A DNA stretch of 56,590 nt from Mycobacterium sp. shizuoka-1 (GTDB taxonomy: Bacteria > Actinomycetota > Actinomycetes > Mycobacteriales > Mycobacteriaceae): assembly GCF_002723835.1 (NCBI RefSeq), contig NZ_BEWG01000057.1, positions 125,752-182,341 on the forward strand, read 5' to 3'. Under the pieces are notes generated by a model that worked only from the letters and a program-made list of their open reading frames with translations, ran no database searches and was not told where the DNA came from. The translations under genes were made by a program, and so were the position numbers. Position 1 is the stretch's first letter, and each line of letters opens with the position of its first letter. Shown in pieces: positions 1-8,542 of this stretch.

Positions 1-1
1 G

Positions 2-1672
2 GACACCGCCGCCGCCGCGCAGCTCTCCGACCGGCCCGCCGACGCCCAGTCCGCCCTCAACGAGGCGTGGGCCGGCCTGCAGGCCACCCATCTCGACGCC
101 CAGATCCTCGGCTCGCGCTACACCGAGGACACCGGCAGCGTGAACTACCGCTTCACCTGGCAGCTGCCCAAGAAACGGACCTGGACCTACGACGGCGTGC
201 TGCAGATGATCCGGGACGAGGGCACCTGGCGGGTCCGCTGGACGGCCGCCGGCCTTCACCCCAAACTCGGTGAGCATCAACACTTTTCGCTGCGCGCCGA
301 TCCGCCGCGGCGCGCCTCGGTCAACGAACTGGGCGGCACCGACGTGCTGGCGCCCGGCAACCTCTACCGCTACCAGCTCGACGCGGCCAAAGCCGGCAGT
401 GCGTTGATGGCGACCTCGCGGGTGGTGGCCGACCAGCTGCGGCAGTTCGACAACACCCTGGATCCGCAGCGGCTGGCCGAGCAGGCCAGCTCGTCGAGCG
501 CCGCGCTGGATCTCGTCACGCTGCGGCCCTCCGATCACGACAAGGTCGGCCAGGTGCTGGACAACCTGCCCGGCGTCGTCGTCACCCCGCAGGCCGACCT
601 GCTGCCGACCGACGACCGCTTCGCCCCGGCCGTCATCAGCCAGGTCAAGAAAGCGGTGATCGACGAGCTCGACGGCGAGGCCGGCTGGCGGGTGGTCAGC
701 GTGAACCAGAACGGCGCCGACGTCGACGTGCTGCAGGAGGTGCCACCCACCCCGGCGCCGTCGATCTCGATCACGCTGGATCGTTCGGTGCAGAACGCCG
801 CCCAGCACGCGGTCGACACCCAGGGCCGCAAAGCCATGATGGTGGTCATCAAGCCCTCGACCGGGGAGATCCTCGCGGTGGCGCAGAACGCGGCGGCCGA
901 TGTGGACGGCCCAGCGGCCACCACCGGCCTCTACCCGCCGGGCTCGACGTTCAAGATCATCACCGCCGGGGCGGCCATCGACCGCAACATGGCCACTCCC
1001 AACACCCTGCTGGGCTGTCCCGGAGAGATCGACATCGGCCACCGGACCATCCCGAACTACAACAAGTTCGACCTCGGCACCGTTCCGATGGCCAAGGCGT
1101 TCGCGAACTCGTGCAACACCACGTTCGCCGAGCTGGCCAGCCGGATGCCGCCGACCGCGTTGACCGTGGCAGCATCCCAGTACGGCATCGGCCCGGACTA
1201 CACCATCGACGGGCTGACCACCGTCACCGGAACGGTGCCCCCGACGGTGAACCTGGCCGAACGCACCGAGGACGGCTTCGGGCAGGGCAAGGTTCTGGTC
1301 ACCCCGTTCGGCATGGCGCTGGTCGCCGCGACCGTCGCGGCGGGCAAGACCCCGAACCCGCACCTGATCGTGGGCAGCCAGACCGCCGAGACCGGCGACC
1401 ATCCGCCGATCACGCCGGCCATGCTCGACGGGCTGCGGCCGATGATGCGGATGGTGGTCACCAACGGCACCGCCAAGGACATCAGCGACGCCGGTGACGT
1501 CCGCGGCAAGACCGGGGAGGCCGAATTCGAAGGCGGCTCGCACGCCTGGTTTGCCGGCTATCGCGGTGACATGGCCTTCGCGGCTTTGATCGTCGGCGGT
1601 GGCAGTTCGGAGTACGCCGTGCGGATGGTCAAGATGATGTTCAACGAGCTGCCCCCGGACTTTCTGGCCTGA
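2..1672 (+). CDS. Penicillin-binding lipoprotein, N-terminus cut by window edge
   Basis: This is a transpeptidase-type penicillin-binding protein that would cross-link peptidoglycan on the outer face of the membrane. The frame is open from the first bases, so about 556 residues are visible and the N-terminal signal/lipobox lies outside the window. An NTF2-like/MecR1-type N-terminal region precedes the transpeptidase domain. The catalytic signature is complete: STFK with the serine codon at 944, SCN at 1109, and KTGE from 1508. Length and gene order match M. tuberculosis Rv2864c (about 600 residues) as I recall it. A 9-bp hairpin follows the stop. The family assignment is secure; the exact physiological role is inferred. 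Confidence 0.9.
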   Translation, partial: DTAAAAQLSDRPADAQSALNEAWAGLQATHLDAQILGSRYTEDTGSVNYRFTWQLPKKRTWTYDGVLQMIRDEGTWRVRWTAAGLHPKLGEHQHFSLRADPPRRASVNELGGTDVLAPGNLYRYQLDAAKAGSALMATSRVVADQLRQFDNTLDPQRLAEQASSSSAALDLVTLRPSDHDKVGQVLDNLPGVVVTPQADLLPTDDRFAPAVISQVKKAVIDELDGEAGWRVVSVNQNGADVDVLQEVPPTPAPSISITLDRSVQNAAQHAVDTQGRKAMMVVIKPSTGEILAVAQNAAADVDGPAATTGLYPPGSTFKIITAGAAIDRNMATPNTLLGCPGEIDIGHRTIPNYNKFDLGTVPMAKAFANSCNTTFAELASRMPPTALTVAASQYGIGPDYTIDGLTTVTGTVPPTVNLAERTEDGFGQGKVLVTPFGMALVAATVAAGKTPNPHLIVGSQTAETGDHPPITPAMLDGLRPMMRMVVTNGTAKDISDAGDVRGKTGEAEFEGGSHAWFAGYRGDMAFAALIVGGGSSEYAVRMVKMMFNELPPDFLA

Positions 1673-1683
1673 CGCGCCCAATC

Positions 1684-1706
1684 CCGAAGTGGCGCAACCA
1701 CTTCGG
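1684..1706 (+). terminator. Hairpin terminator after the PBP gene
   Basis: CCGAAGTGG and CCACTTCGG form a perfect 9-bp stem with a 5-nt loop, 11 nt after the PBP stop, followed by a short TTCTT. The T tract is weak, as is usual in mycobacteria. Termination is inferred from shape and position. Confidence 0.6.
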
Positions 1707-1906
1707 TTCTTGAGCGGCTGGCGTTGCCGCCGCGGGCGGTGCCTGCCGCCGACGATCTGGTGGCTCTGCGGCGACTTGCGGAGCTCGAGCGGGTATCGGA
1801 TTGCACCAGAAGTCGGCTACCTTCGGTAGGCGGACGACAATCGGGTAGCTCATGGTCGGGGGCCATACGTGAGTGCTGCCGGTCGTCCAGGAAGGCGCTC
1901 ATCGCG

Positions 1907-2770
1907 ATGCCCGAACAGTTGACCCCCCACTTCGACGATGTCCAAGCCCACTACGACCTGTCCGATGACTTCTTCCGCCTGTTCCTTGACCCGACCCAGA
2001 CCTACAGCTGCGCCTATTTCGAGCGCGACGACATGACGTTGGAAGAGGCCCAGATCGCCAAGATCGACCTCGCGCTGGGCAAGTTGGGCCTGCAGCCGGG
2101 CATGACACTGCTGGACGTCGGCTGCGGTTGGGGCTCGACGTTGATCCGCGCGCTGGAGCGCTACGACGTCAATGTGATCGGGCTGACGCTCAGCGAGAAC
2201 CAGCACGCGCATGTCGAGCGGCTGCTCGCCGAGTCGGACAGTCCGCGCTCGAAGCGGGTGGAACTGCGCGGCTGGGAGCAGTTCGACGAGCCGGTCGACC
2301 GGATCGTGTCCATCGGTGCCTTCGAGCATTTCGGTTTCGACCGCTACGACGACTTCTTCGCGTTCGCCCACCGGTCGATGCCCGACGACGGCGTCATGCT
2401 GCTGCACACCATCCTCGGTCTGCACCCCGACCACGTGCTGGCCCTGGGCATACCGCTGACCTTCGACATGGCCCGGTTCTGCAAGTTCATGATCACCGAG
2501 ATCTTCCCGGGCGGCCGGCTGCCGTCGGTGCGGATGGTCCAGGCGCACGCGGTCAAGCCCGGTTTCACCGTGAAGCGGTTCCAGTCACTGCAGTCGCACT
2601 ACCCGACGACGCTCGACCACTGGTCGGTGTCTCTGGCGGCTCACAAGGACGAAGCGATCGCCATCCAGTCCGAGGAGGTCTACGACCGCTACATGCGGTA
2701 CCTGGTCGGCTGTCCGGCCATGTTCCGCAGCGGCTTGATCGACGTGGGCCAGTTCACCTTGGTGAAATAG
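1907..2770 (+). CDS. Cyclopropane mycolic acid synthase (SAM-dependent)
   Basis: This cytoplasmic methyltransferase uses S-adenosylmethionine to cyclopropanate or otherwise modify double bases of meromycolate chains, shaping the mycomembrane. I chose the ATG at 1907 because it gives exactly 287 residues, the usual length of CmaA/PcaA/MmaA proteins, and has a GGAAGG ribosome site about 12 nt upstream; the frame is open further upstream to 1724. Visible marks are the SAM loop DVGCGWG (70-76), GLTLSENQ (92-99), and the carbonate/active-site residues Cys35, Glu124 and His167 at the numbering known for the family. The start of the protein is close to PcaA. Which paralog it is (cis, trans, proximal or distal) cannot be settled by eye. 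Confidence 0.92.
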   Translation: MPEQLTPHFDDVQAHYDLSDDFFRLFLDPTQTYSCAYFERDDMTLEEAQIAKIDLALGKLGLQPGMTLLDVGCGWGSTLIRALERYDVNVIGLTLSENQHAHVERLLAESDSPRSKRVELRGWEQFDEPVDRIVSIGAFEHFGFDRYDDFFAFAHRSMPDDGVMLLHTILGLHPDHVLALGIPLTFDMARFCKFMITEIFPGGRLPSVRMVQAHAVKPGFTVKRFQSLQSHYPTTLDHWSVSLAAHKDEAIAIQSEEVYDRYMRYLVGCPAMFRSGLIDVGQFTLVK

Positions 2771-2820
2771 TCCAATTCCGAAGCGGCACAGGCGCTCCCA
2801 TGGGTGTGCTTAGATAGCGC

Positions 2821-3759
2821 GTGGCCAACCGGATCCAGAGTCTGCTGGGCGTCACCTACCCCGTCGTCCAGGCCCCGATGACCTACATCGCGCGGGCACC
2901 GCTCGCTGCGGCGGTGTCCGAGGCCGGCGGGCTGGGGGTGATCGAGACCCTCACTCCCGAGGGGCGCGCCGACCTGGTGCGGGTGCGCGAGCTGACGGAC
3001 CGGCCGGTGGGCGCCAACCTGATGATCCAGGGCTGGAAGCGCGACCCGTCGATCGTCGAGGTGCTGGCCGAGGCCGGCGTGCGCCACGTATTCACCTCCG
3101 CCGGCGACCCCGGCCTGTTCACCGCGCGGCTGCACGACGCGGGCATGACCGTGCTGCACGTGGTGGGGTCGTTGGCCGGGGCCCGTAAAGCGGTCGACGC
3201 CGGGGTGGATGCCGTGGTGGTCGAAGGTGTCGAGGGCGGTGGCTTCAAATCGGCGCTGGGCGCCTCCACCATGGTGTTGCTTCCGCTGATCGCCGACCAC
3301 GTCGACCTGCCGCTGATCGCCGCGGGCGGGATCTGCGACGCCCGCTCGGCGGCCGCGGCGGTGGTGCTCGGCGCCGAGGGCGTCCAGATGGGCACTCGCA
3401 TGCTGGCCAGCCGCGAGGCCGCCGTGCACGCCAACTTCAAGGACGCGATCCTCGCCGCCGACGACGCCGGCACGATCCTGCTCGACCTTCCCGGCAATCC
3501 GACGATGCGGGTGCTGCACACCGGCCTGGCGAGCCGGGTGTCCACCGAGGGTGCGAGCGCCCCGCTGATCAGCGGGGTGACCGAGCTCTACTTCGCCGGC
3601 GATCTGGAGGCCAGCGTCGCCAACACCGGCCAGGTGTCCTCGCGCATCGTCGAGGTCCTGCCGGTTGCCGACATCATCCGCGACACCTGGACCGGGGCCC
3701 AGCAGGCGTTGACCGCCGGAGTCGCCCGGCTCGGCTCACTGGCTCCCGATCCCGCCTGA
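2821..3759 (+). CDS. Nitronate monooxygenase-family FMN protein lacking the usual His
   Basis: A 312-residue TIM-barrel flavoprotein of the nitronate monooxygenase/2-nitropropane dioxygenase family (also related to FabK). Family marks are the N-terminal PVVQAPM, the glycine-rich IAAGGICDARS phosphate-binding segment and GAEGVQMGTRML. At the place where catalytically active members have GxEAGGHxG, this protein reads GVEGGGFKS, so the catalytic base histidine is replaced by phenylalanine. It may therefore not oxidise nitronates and could be another FMN oxidoreductase. The start is GTG at 2821; an in-frame ATG just upstream is closed by TAG. It stands alone, convergent with the Rieske gene. Confidence 0.8.
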   Translation: MANRIQSLLGVTYPVVQAPMTYIARAPLAAAVSEAGGLGVIETLTPEGRADLVRVRELTDRPVGANLMIQGWKRDPSIVEVLAEAGVRHVFTSAGDPGLFTARLHDAGMTVLHVVGSLAGARKAVDAGVDAVVVEGVEGGGFKSALGASTMVLLPLIADHVDLPLIAAGGICDARSAAAAVVLGAEGVQMGTRMLASREAAVHANFKDAILAADDAGTILLDLPGNPTMRVLHTGLASRVSTEGASAPLISGVTELYFAGDLEASVANTGQVSSRIVEVLPVADIIRDTWTGAQQALTAGVARLGSLAPDPA

Positions 3760-3822
3760 TCAGCTCGCCGCGGCGCCCGCAGTCACCCAGCGACCCCAGC
3801 GCCGACAAGAGGCACACCGAGG

Positions 3823-4212
3823 TCAGCCGGCGACGATCTCGCCGCCCTGCACCTTCACCGCGACCGGCGTCAGCGGAGCGACGGCAGGCCCACGGAGGAC
3901 CTGACCGTCCAGGCCGAACCGGCTGCCGTGGCATGGGCAGTCCAGCGTGCCGTCGGTGACCGAGGGCAGCTTGCAGCCGGCGTGGGTGCACCGGGCGACG
4001 AACCCCTCGAACACGCCCGCGCTGGGCTGGGTGACGACGGTGTCGCCGACGACCTTGCCCGAGCCCACCGGGATGTCGGCGACCGCGGCCAGTACCTGAC
4101 CGCGCGCCTGGCTGGTCGGCGGCGCGGTCAGCTCACCGGTGTTGGTGTTGCAGGCGGCCACCGGTGCGACGGCGGCGGTGATCAGCACGGTTCGGCGCGG
4201 CAGGGCGAACAT
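3823..4212 (-). CDS. Rieske [2Fe-2S] lipoprotein
   Basis: A 129-residue exported electron-transfer protein with a small Rieske domain. Cluster ligands are CTH at Cys75/His77 and CPCH at Cys92/His95; Cys80 and Cys94 are placed to form the stabilising disulfide seen in bc1-type Rieske proteins. The N-terminus has PRRTVL (Tat-like twin Arg), a short hydrophobic stretch and a lipobox ending VAAC with Cys21, so a Tat-exported lipoprotein is likely. Its redox partner is not evident from the neighbours. A TAGCCT box 6 nt before the ATG suggests leaderless transcription, divergent from the DUF1707 gene. Confidence 0.85.
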   Translation of the reverse strand: MFALPRRTVLITAAVAPVAACNTNTGELTAPPTSQARGQVLAAVADIPVGSGKVVGDTVVTQPSAGVFEGFVARCTHAGCKLPSVTDGTLDCPCHGSRFGLDGQVLRGPAVAPLTPVAVKVQGGEIVAG

Positions 4213-4218
4213 CGGCCC

Positions 4219-4224
4219 AGGCTA
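4219..4224 (-). promoter_or_regulatory. -10 box, leaderless promoter of Rieske gene
   Basis: TAGCCT followed by 6 nt and then the ATG at 4212, so transcription would start at the start codon. Confidence 0.5.
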
Positions 4225-4281
4225 GTCGAGGGCCGCTGAGATGGGCGGTTGGCCTGGGCGAACAGGTACCGTGGAAGGGCT

Positions 4282-4857
4282 ATGACCGGAATCGACCCGA
4301 CCCCTGCGCTGCGGGTGTCCGACGCCGACCGCAACGGGACGCTGCGGCGGCTGCACAACGCCGTCGCGCTGGGCTTGATCGACATCGGCGAATTCGAGGA
4401 GCGCTCGGCACAGGTGTCCGCAGCGCGGATGCAGACCGATCTCGAGGTCCTGGTCGACGACCTGCCCGGGCCAGGCGCCATCGTCACCTCGGCCGCCGAC
4501 CGGGTCGAACTGCGCGGCTGGATGGGCTCGCTGAAACGGCACGGCGAGTGGATGGTGCCGACCCGACTGGCGCTGGTGCGCCGGATGGGCTCGGTCGATC
4601 TCGACCTCACCAACGCCCGCTTCGCCGGACCGGTCGTCGTCATCGAACTCGACATGGTCCGGGGCTCGGTGGATCTCCGACTGCCGGACGGGGCGAGCGC
4701 CTCGATCGACGATGTCACCGTCTACGCCGGCAGCGCCCGTGACCGCCGCCGGGACGCCCCGGCCGAAGGCACCCCGCACGTCGTGCTCACCGGGCGGGTC
4801 GTCATGGGCTCGGTCACCGTCCGCGGCCCCAAGCGTCCGCTGCTGCGTCGCCACTAG
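4282..4857 (+). CDS. DUF1707 domain protein (Rv2862c-like)
   Basis: A 191-residue protein starting LRVSDADRNGTLRRLHNAVALGLIDIGEFEER within the first 50 residues, the hallmark of the DUF1707 (SHOCT-like) N-terminal domain of actinobacteria. The remainder is beta-rich, with repeated GS.DL patterns like a cell-wall-active/adhesin-type C-terminal domain; no membrane span is visible. The ATG at 4282 is preceded by GGAAGGG at good spacing; the frame is open upstream to 4249. It ends 9 nt before map and shares its position with Rv2862c next to mapB. No function is known to me. Confidence 0.85.
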   Translation: MTGIDPTPALRVSDADRNGTLRRLHNAVALGLIDIGEFEERSAQVSAARMQTDLEVLVDDLPGPGAIVTSAADRVELRGWMGSLKRHGEWMVPTRLALVRRMGSVDLDLTNARFAGPVVVIELDMVRGSVDLRLPDGASASIDDVTVYAGSARDRRRDAPAEGTPHVVLTGRVVMGSVTVRGPKRPLLRRH

Positions 4858-4860
4858 GCT
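4855..4860 (+). promoter_or_regulatory. -10 box, leaderless promoter of map
   Basis: TAGGCT overlaps the stop of the DUF1707 gene and ends 6 nt before the map ATG, fitting a leaderless start. Confidence 0.5.
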
Positions 4861-4866
4861 GGCCCC

Positions 4867-5727
4867 ATGCCCGTCCGCACCGAACTCCGCCCCGGCGTGG
4901 TTTCCCCGACCCTGCCGGTCCCCAAGGCGATCGAGCGTCCCGAATACGTCGGTAAATCGACCGTCGCCGAAGGCAGCGAGCCGTGGGTCCAGACCCCCGA
5001 GGTCATCGAGAAGATGCGCATCGCCGGACGCATCGCCGCCGGCGCGCTGGCCGAGGCCGGCAAGGCCGTCGCGCCCGGAGTGACCACCGACGCACTCGAC
5101 CGGATCGCCCACGACTACATGATCGATCACGGCGCCTACCCGTCGACCTTGCACTACAAGGGCTTTCCGAAGTCGTGCTGCACATCGCTGAACGAGATCA
5201 TCTGCCATGGCATCCCGGACTCGACCGTGGTGGCCGACGGCGACATCGTCAACATCGACGTGACGGCCTACATCCACGGTGTGCACGGTGACACCAACGC
5301 CACGTTCCTGGCCGGCGACGTCAGTGAAGAGCATCGCCTGCTGGTGGAACGTACTCACGAGGCCACCATGCGGGCCATCAAGGCCGTCAAACCCGGCCGG
5401 GCGCTGTCGGTGGTCGGGCGCGTGATCGAAGCCTACGCAAACCGATTCGGTTACAACGTGGTTCGTGATTTCACCGGGCACGGCATCGGGACCACGTTCC
5501 ACAACGGACTGGTGGTGCTGCACTACGACCAGCCCAGCGTCGAGACCGTGCTGGAACCGGGAATGACGTTCACCATCGAGCCGATGATCAATCTCGGGTC
5601 GCTGGACTACGAGATCTGGGACGACGGCTGGACGGTCGCCACCAAGGACCGCAAGTGGACTGCGCAGTTCGAGCACACGCTGGTCGTCACCGAGGACGGC
5701 GCGGAGATACTCACCCTGGCGCCGTGA
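4867..5727 (+). CDS. map: Methionine aminopeptidase, type Ic
   Basis: Removes the initiator methionine from nascent proteins in the cytosol. The 286-residue sequence has the pita-bread fold ligands at exactly the positions known for M. tuberculosis MetAP1c (MapB): Asp131, Asp142, His205, Glu238 and Glu269, with His114 in ICHG. An N-terminal extension of about 40 residues contains Pro-rich segments, as in the type Ic enzymes. A leaderless-type -10 precedes it. Its stop overlaps the start of cobQ by GTGA, so a housekeeping protein-processing gene is translationally coupled to a cobalamin gene. Confidence 0.97.
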   Translation: MPVRTELRPGVVSPTLPVPKAIERPEYVGKSTVAEGSEPWVQTPEVIEKMRIAGRIAAGALAEAGKAVAPGVTTDALDRIAHDYMIDHGAYPSTLHYKGFPKSCCTSLNEIICHGIPDSTVVADGDIVNIDVTAYIHGVHGDTNATFLAGDVSEEHRLLVERTHEATMRAIKAVKPGRALSVVGRVIEAYANRFGYNVVRDFTGHGIGTTFHNGLVVLHYDQPSVETVLEPGMTFTIEPMINLGSLDYEIWDDGWTVATKDRKWTAQFEHTLVVTEDGAEILTLAP

Positions 5728-7229
5728 CCGGCGGCGCGCTGCTGATCGCCGGCACCACGTCGGATGCCGGCAAGTCGATGGTCGTCGCCGGATTGTGCCG
5801 GCTGCTGGCGCGCAAGGGGATTCGCGTCGCGCCGTTCAAAGCGCAGAACATGAGCAACAACTCGGTGGTGACCGTCGACGGCGGCGAGATCGGCCGGGCC
5901 CAGGGCATGCAGGCGCGGGCCGCCGGCCTGCAACCGAGCACCCGGTTCAACCCCGTGCTGCTCAAACCCGGCAGCGACCGCACCTCACAACTGGTGGTCA
6001 AGGGTCATCCGGTCGGCACGGTGGGCGCCGCCGACTACATCGAACACCGCGACCGGCTGGCCGGTGTGGTGGCCGACGAATTGGCCTCGCTGCGCACCGA
6101 ATTCGATGTCGTGGTGTGCGAAGGCGCCGGATCGCCCGCCGAGATCAATCTGCGCGCAACCGATCTGGCGAACATGGGGTTGGCGCGCGCGGCGAACCTG
6201 CCGGTGGTGATCGTCGGCGACATCGACCGCGGCGGGCTGCTAGCGCACCTGTTCGGTACCGTCGCCGTGCTGTCGCCGGACGACCAGGCCCTGATCGCCG
6301 GGTTCATCGTCAACAAGTTCCGCGGCGATCCGGCGCTGCTCGCGCCCGGCCTGGACCAGCTGGCCGAACTCACCGGGCGGCCCACCTACGGCATCGTGCC
6401 GTACTGCGACGAGTTGTGGCTCGACACCGAGGACTCGGTGTCGGTGGTCGCGGGCCAGGTGATCGGGGTGCCGGCAGCCCCGCGCGGTCAGCACTGGCTG
6501 CGGGTCGCGGCGGTCCGGCTGCCGCGGATCTCGAACTCCACCGACCTGGAGGCACTGGCGTGCGAGCCCGGGGTCCTGGTGCGCTGGGTGAGCGAGCCGG
6601 CCGAGCTGGCCGATGCCGACATCGTGGTGCTCCCGGGCAGCAAGGCCACCGTGGCCGACCTGGGCTGGCTGCGCGAGCGCGGGCTGGCCGAGGCGATCGC
6701 CGCCCACGCCGCCGCCGGGCGTCCCGTGCTCGGCATCTGCGGCGGCTTTCAGATGCTGTGCCGTCGCATCGGCGACACGGTCGAGACCCGCGCCGGCGAC
6801 GTCGACGGCCTGGGGCTGTTCGACGCCGACATCGACTTTGCACCCGAAAAGGTGCTGCGCCGCTGGCCGAGTCCGTTGAGCGGCTACGAAATCCACCACG
6901 GCCGCATCACCCGCTGCGCCGAAGACGGCTGGTTCAGCGCCGACGGTACCGTGCAGGGCTACGCCCGCGGTGCGGTGTACGGCACCCACTGGCACGGGTT
7001 GCTGGACAACGACGAATTCCGTCGCGACTGGCTCACCGCAGCCGCCGCGGCGGCCGGGCGGACCGGATTCCAGGTGGCCACCGACACCGCGGTCTCGGCC
7101 CGCCGGGACGCCCAACTCGACGTCATGGCCGATCTGCTGGTCGCCCACGTCGACCTCGACGCGGTGTTGTCGCTGTGCAGCAGCGAGACGCTGGTGCGCC
7201 CCACGGTCAGCACGCGACTGAATCGGTAG
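5724..7229 (+). CDS. cobQ: Cobyric acid synthase (adenosylcobyrinate a,c-diamide amidase)
   Basis: Amidates four carboxyl groups of adenosylcobyrinic acid a,c-diamide using glutamine and ATP in late cobalamin synthesis. The GTG at 5724, overlapping the map stop, gives 501 residues and puts the nucleotide-binding GTTSDAGKS at the N-terminus as in CobQ proteins. A C-terminal class I glutamine amidotransferase domain has the nucleophile in GICGGFQ and a histidine in YGTHWHG. In M. tuberculosis I recall cobQ1 lying elsewhere (Rv0255c), so its position behind map differs. The other cob genes of this window are at 36-41 kb. Confidence 0.95.
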   Translation: MTGGALLIAGTTSDAGKSMVVAGLCRLLARKGIRVAPFKAQNMSNNSVVTVDGGEIGRAQGMQARAAGLQPSTRFNPVLLKPGSDRTSQLVVKGHPVGTVGAADYIEHRDRLAGVVADELASLRTEFDVVVCEGAGSPAEINLRATDLANMGLARAANLPVVIVGDIDRGGLLAHLFGTVAVLSPDDQALIAGFIVNKFRGDPALLAPGLDQLAELTGRPTYGIVPYCDELWLDTEDSVSVVAGQVIGVPAAPRGQHWLRVAAVRLPRISNSTDLEALACEPGVLVRWVSEPAELADADIVVLPGSKATVADLGWLRERGLAEAIAAHAAAGRPVLGICGGFQMLCRRIGDTVETRAGDVDGLGLFDADIDFAPEKVLRRWPSPLSGYEIHHGRITRCAEDGWFSADGTVQGYARGAVYGTHWHGLLDNDEFRRDWLTAAAAAAGRTGFQVATDTAVSARRDAQLDVMADLLVAHVDLDAVLSLCSSETLVRPTVSTRLNR

Positions 7230-7232
7230 CCT
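7227..7232 (+). promoter_or_regulatory. -10 box, leaderless promoter of lipoprotein gene
   Basis: TAGCCT, starting in the cobQ stop codon, is followed by 7 nt and the ATG at 7240. Confidence 0.45.
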
Positions 7233-7239
7233 GAAACCC

Positions 7240-7911
7240 ATGTCGGGTTTTAGGGTGCGCGTCTGCGCGGTGGTGGGCGCCGTCGTCCTGGTCGCAGGTT
7301 GCGGGTCGACGGTCGCGGGAACGGCCACGTGGCCGGGGGCCACGTTGGAACGGGCCACCCTGACCCCGGCGGACTTCCCGCCCGGCGTGCAGTACGACCG
7401 CATCGTCGAACACCCTGGCCAGCCCGACAACTCGGGCAGCCCGCCGTCGATGCTGTCGCGCCCGGAGGGCTGCGCCAACGCCATGACCAACGTCATCGCC
7501 GACTCCGCCGAGCGCGGCCCGGGCAGCGCCGCGAAATACGCGGCCACCTATAACGGTGCGCGCATCGTGATGACCGTGCTGTCCTGGCCGCTGGACCTGG
7601 ACAAGCTCAAGGCGGCGGCGGGCCGCTGTGCGGAATTCGAAGCATTTTTCGACCGACGCAGCAAGGGCATCCCCATCACCACCACCGAGCTACCCCCTTT
7701 GGGGGATGATGTTCTGGCATATCAGCAAACAATGCAGCTGACGGGTTCACCTAGTAGTGTCTACATGGCGTTCCAGAACGTCGGCAGGTACGGGATGTTC
7801 GGAATCGCTTTTCCCACGCCCGATCCCAGCATCGGGGCCAAAGCGACACTGCCACAGACATTTCTGGACGTCGTTGCCAAGCAGGCTGCCAAGATTCATC
7901 GGAATATTTGA
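7240..7911 (+). CDS. Mycobacterial lipoprotein, function unknown
   Basis: A 223-residue exported lipoprotein: a short basic start, a hydrophobic stretch, then lipobox LVAGC with the cysteine at about residue 21, followed by GSTVAGTA, a common start of mature mycobacterial lipoproteins. The mature part carries two further cysteines (GCANAM and GRCAEF) that could form a disulfide; its look is that of the DUF3558/DUF5642-like group, but I cannot assign a family with confidence. It has its own leaderless-type promoter directly after cobQ. Confidence 0.75.
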   Translation: MSGFRVRVCAVVGAVVLVAGCGSTVAGTATWPGATLERATLTPADFPPGVQYDRIVEHPGQPDNSGSPPSMLSRPEGCANAMTNVIADSAERGPGSAAKYAATYNGARIVMTVLSWPLDLDKLKAAAGRCAEFEAFFDRRSKGIPITTTELPPLGDDVLAYQQTMQLTGSPSSVYMAFQNVGRYGMFGIAFPTPDPSIGAKATLPQTFLDVVAKQAAKIHRNI

Positions 7912-7963
7912 GTAGGAGTTGAGAGACCCTGCCGAAACTGCCCGCCGCAAGCCACTTTCGCAG

Positions 7964-7969
7964 TAACGT
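7964..7969 (+). promoter_or_regulatory. -10 box, leaderless promoter
   Basis: TAACGT followed by 6 nt and the ATG at 7976 of the hydrolase-like gene. Confidence 0.45.
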
Positions 7970-7975
7970 GGCGAA

Positions 7976-8539
7976 ATGCCTTCGACGATGGTGACTGTCG
8001 ATGGGTTCCCCGTTCCGGTCAGCGTGACCGGCCCGGAGAAGGGCCCCTACGTCGTCGTGCTGGGTGCCGCCCAGCATGCACCGGCCGCCTACGACGGGGT
8101 CTGTCAGCGCCTGCACACGGCGTCCGTGCGGACGGTGGTGATCGGTGCCGACCCGCGCCTGCATCCCAAGGCCGTGCTGGGCATCCTCGACGCGCTCGAC
8201 GTCCGCTGGGGGATCCTGGTCGGGGATCGCGCCGGTGCGGAGCTGGCCTGGGAATTGGCCGCCACTCGGCTGGACCGGTTCACCGGTCTGGTGGTGGTCG
8301 ACCGTGGCCACCCCCGAGTACCCGACCAGAACGGCGTGGTCCGCGACGAGGACTGCCCGCCGGTGGAGATCAACACCACCGCGTTGGTCAGCACCCCGGC
8401 CGCCAGGGCAGCGGCCAGAGCCAGCCAGCGGTACGTGTACAGCGACTACCGGATCGTGGAATTCACCGGACGGCGCAACGCCGCCGAGTCCACCGCCCAG
8501 TTGGCCGCCGAGATCGTGCTGCGCACCAGCACCTGGTAG
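7976..8539 (+). CDS. Small alpha/beta-hydrolase-like protein without nucleophile
   Basis: A 187-residue protein with the order of a trimmed alpha/beta hydrolase fold: VVVLGAAQH near residue 30 resembles the oxyanion strand, and WGILVGDRAGAELAWELA near residue 75-90 sits where the nucleophile elbow should be, but the motif is GDRAG instead of GxSxG. TGLVVVDRG then follows as the next strand. The lid and C-terminal His region are missing or short. It is likely a pseudoenzyme or a divergent member; I do not know its role. It converges with the NAGGN synthetase gene, stops 3 nt apart. Confidence 0.6.
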   Translation: MPSTMVTVDGFPVPVSVTGPEKGPYVVVLGAAQHAPAAYDGVCQRLHTASVRTVVIGADPRLHPKAVLGILDALDVRWGILVGDRAGAELAWELAATRLDRFTGLVVVDRGHPRVPDQNGVVRDEDCPPVEINTTALVSTPAARAAARASQRYVYSDYRIVEFTGRRNAAESTAQLAAEIVLRTSTW

Positions 8540-8542
8540 CGC

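Noticed and set aside
1817..1829. CTACC-TTC-GGTAG hairpin before the mycolic acid synthase gene
   Set aside because: Only 5 bp and not placed as a terminator or operator with other support.
4215..4259. GCCCAGGC/GCCTGGGC inverted repeat between Rieske and DUF1707 genes
   Set aside because: Widely spaced and GC-rich; such pairs arise easily in this composition.
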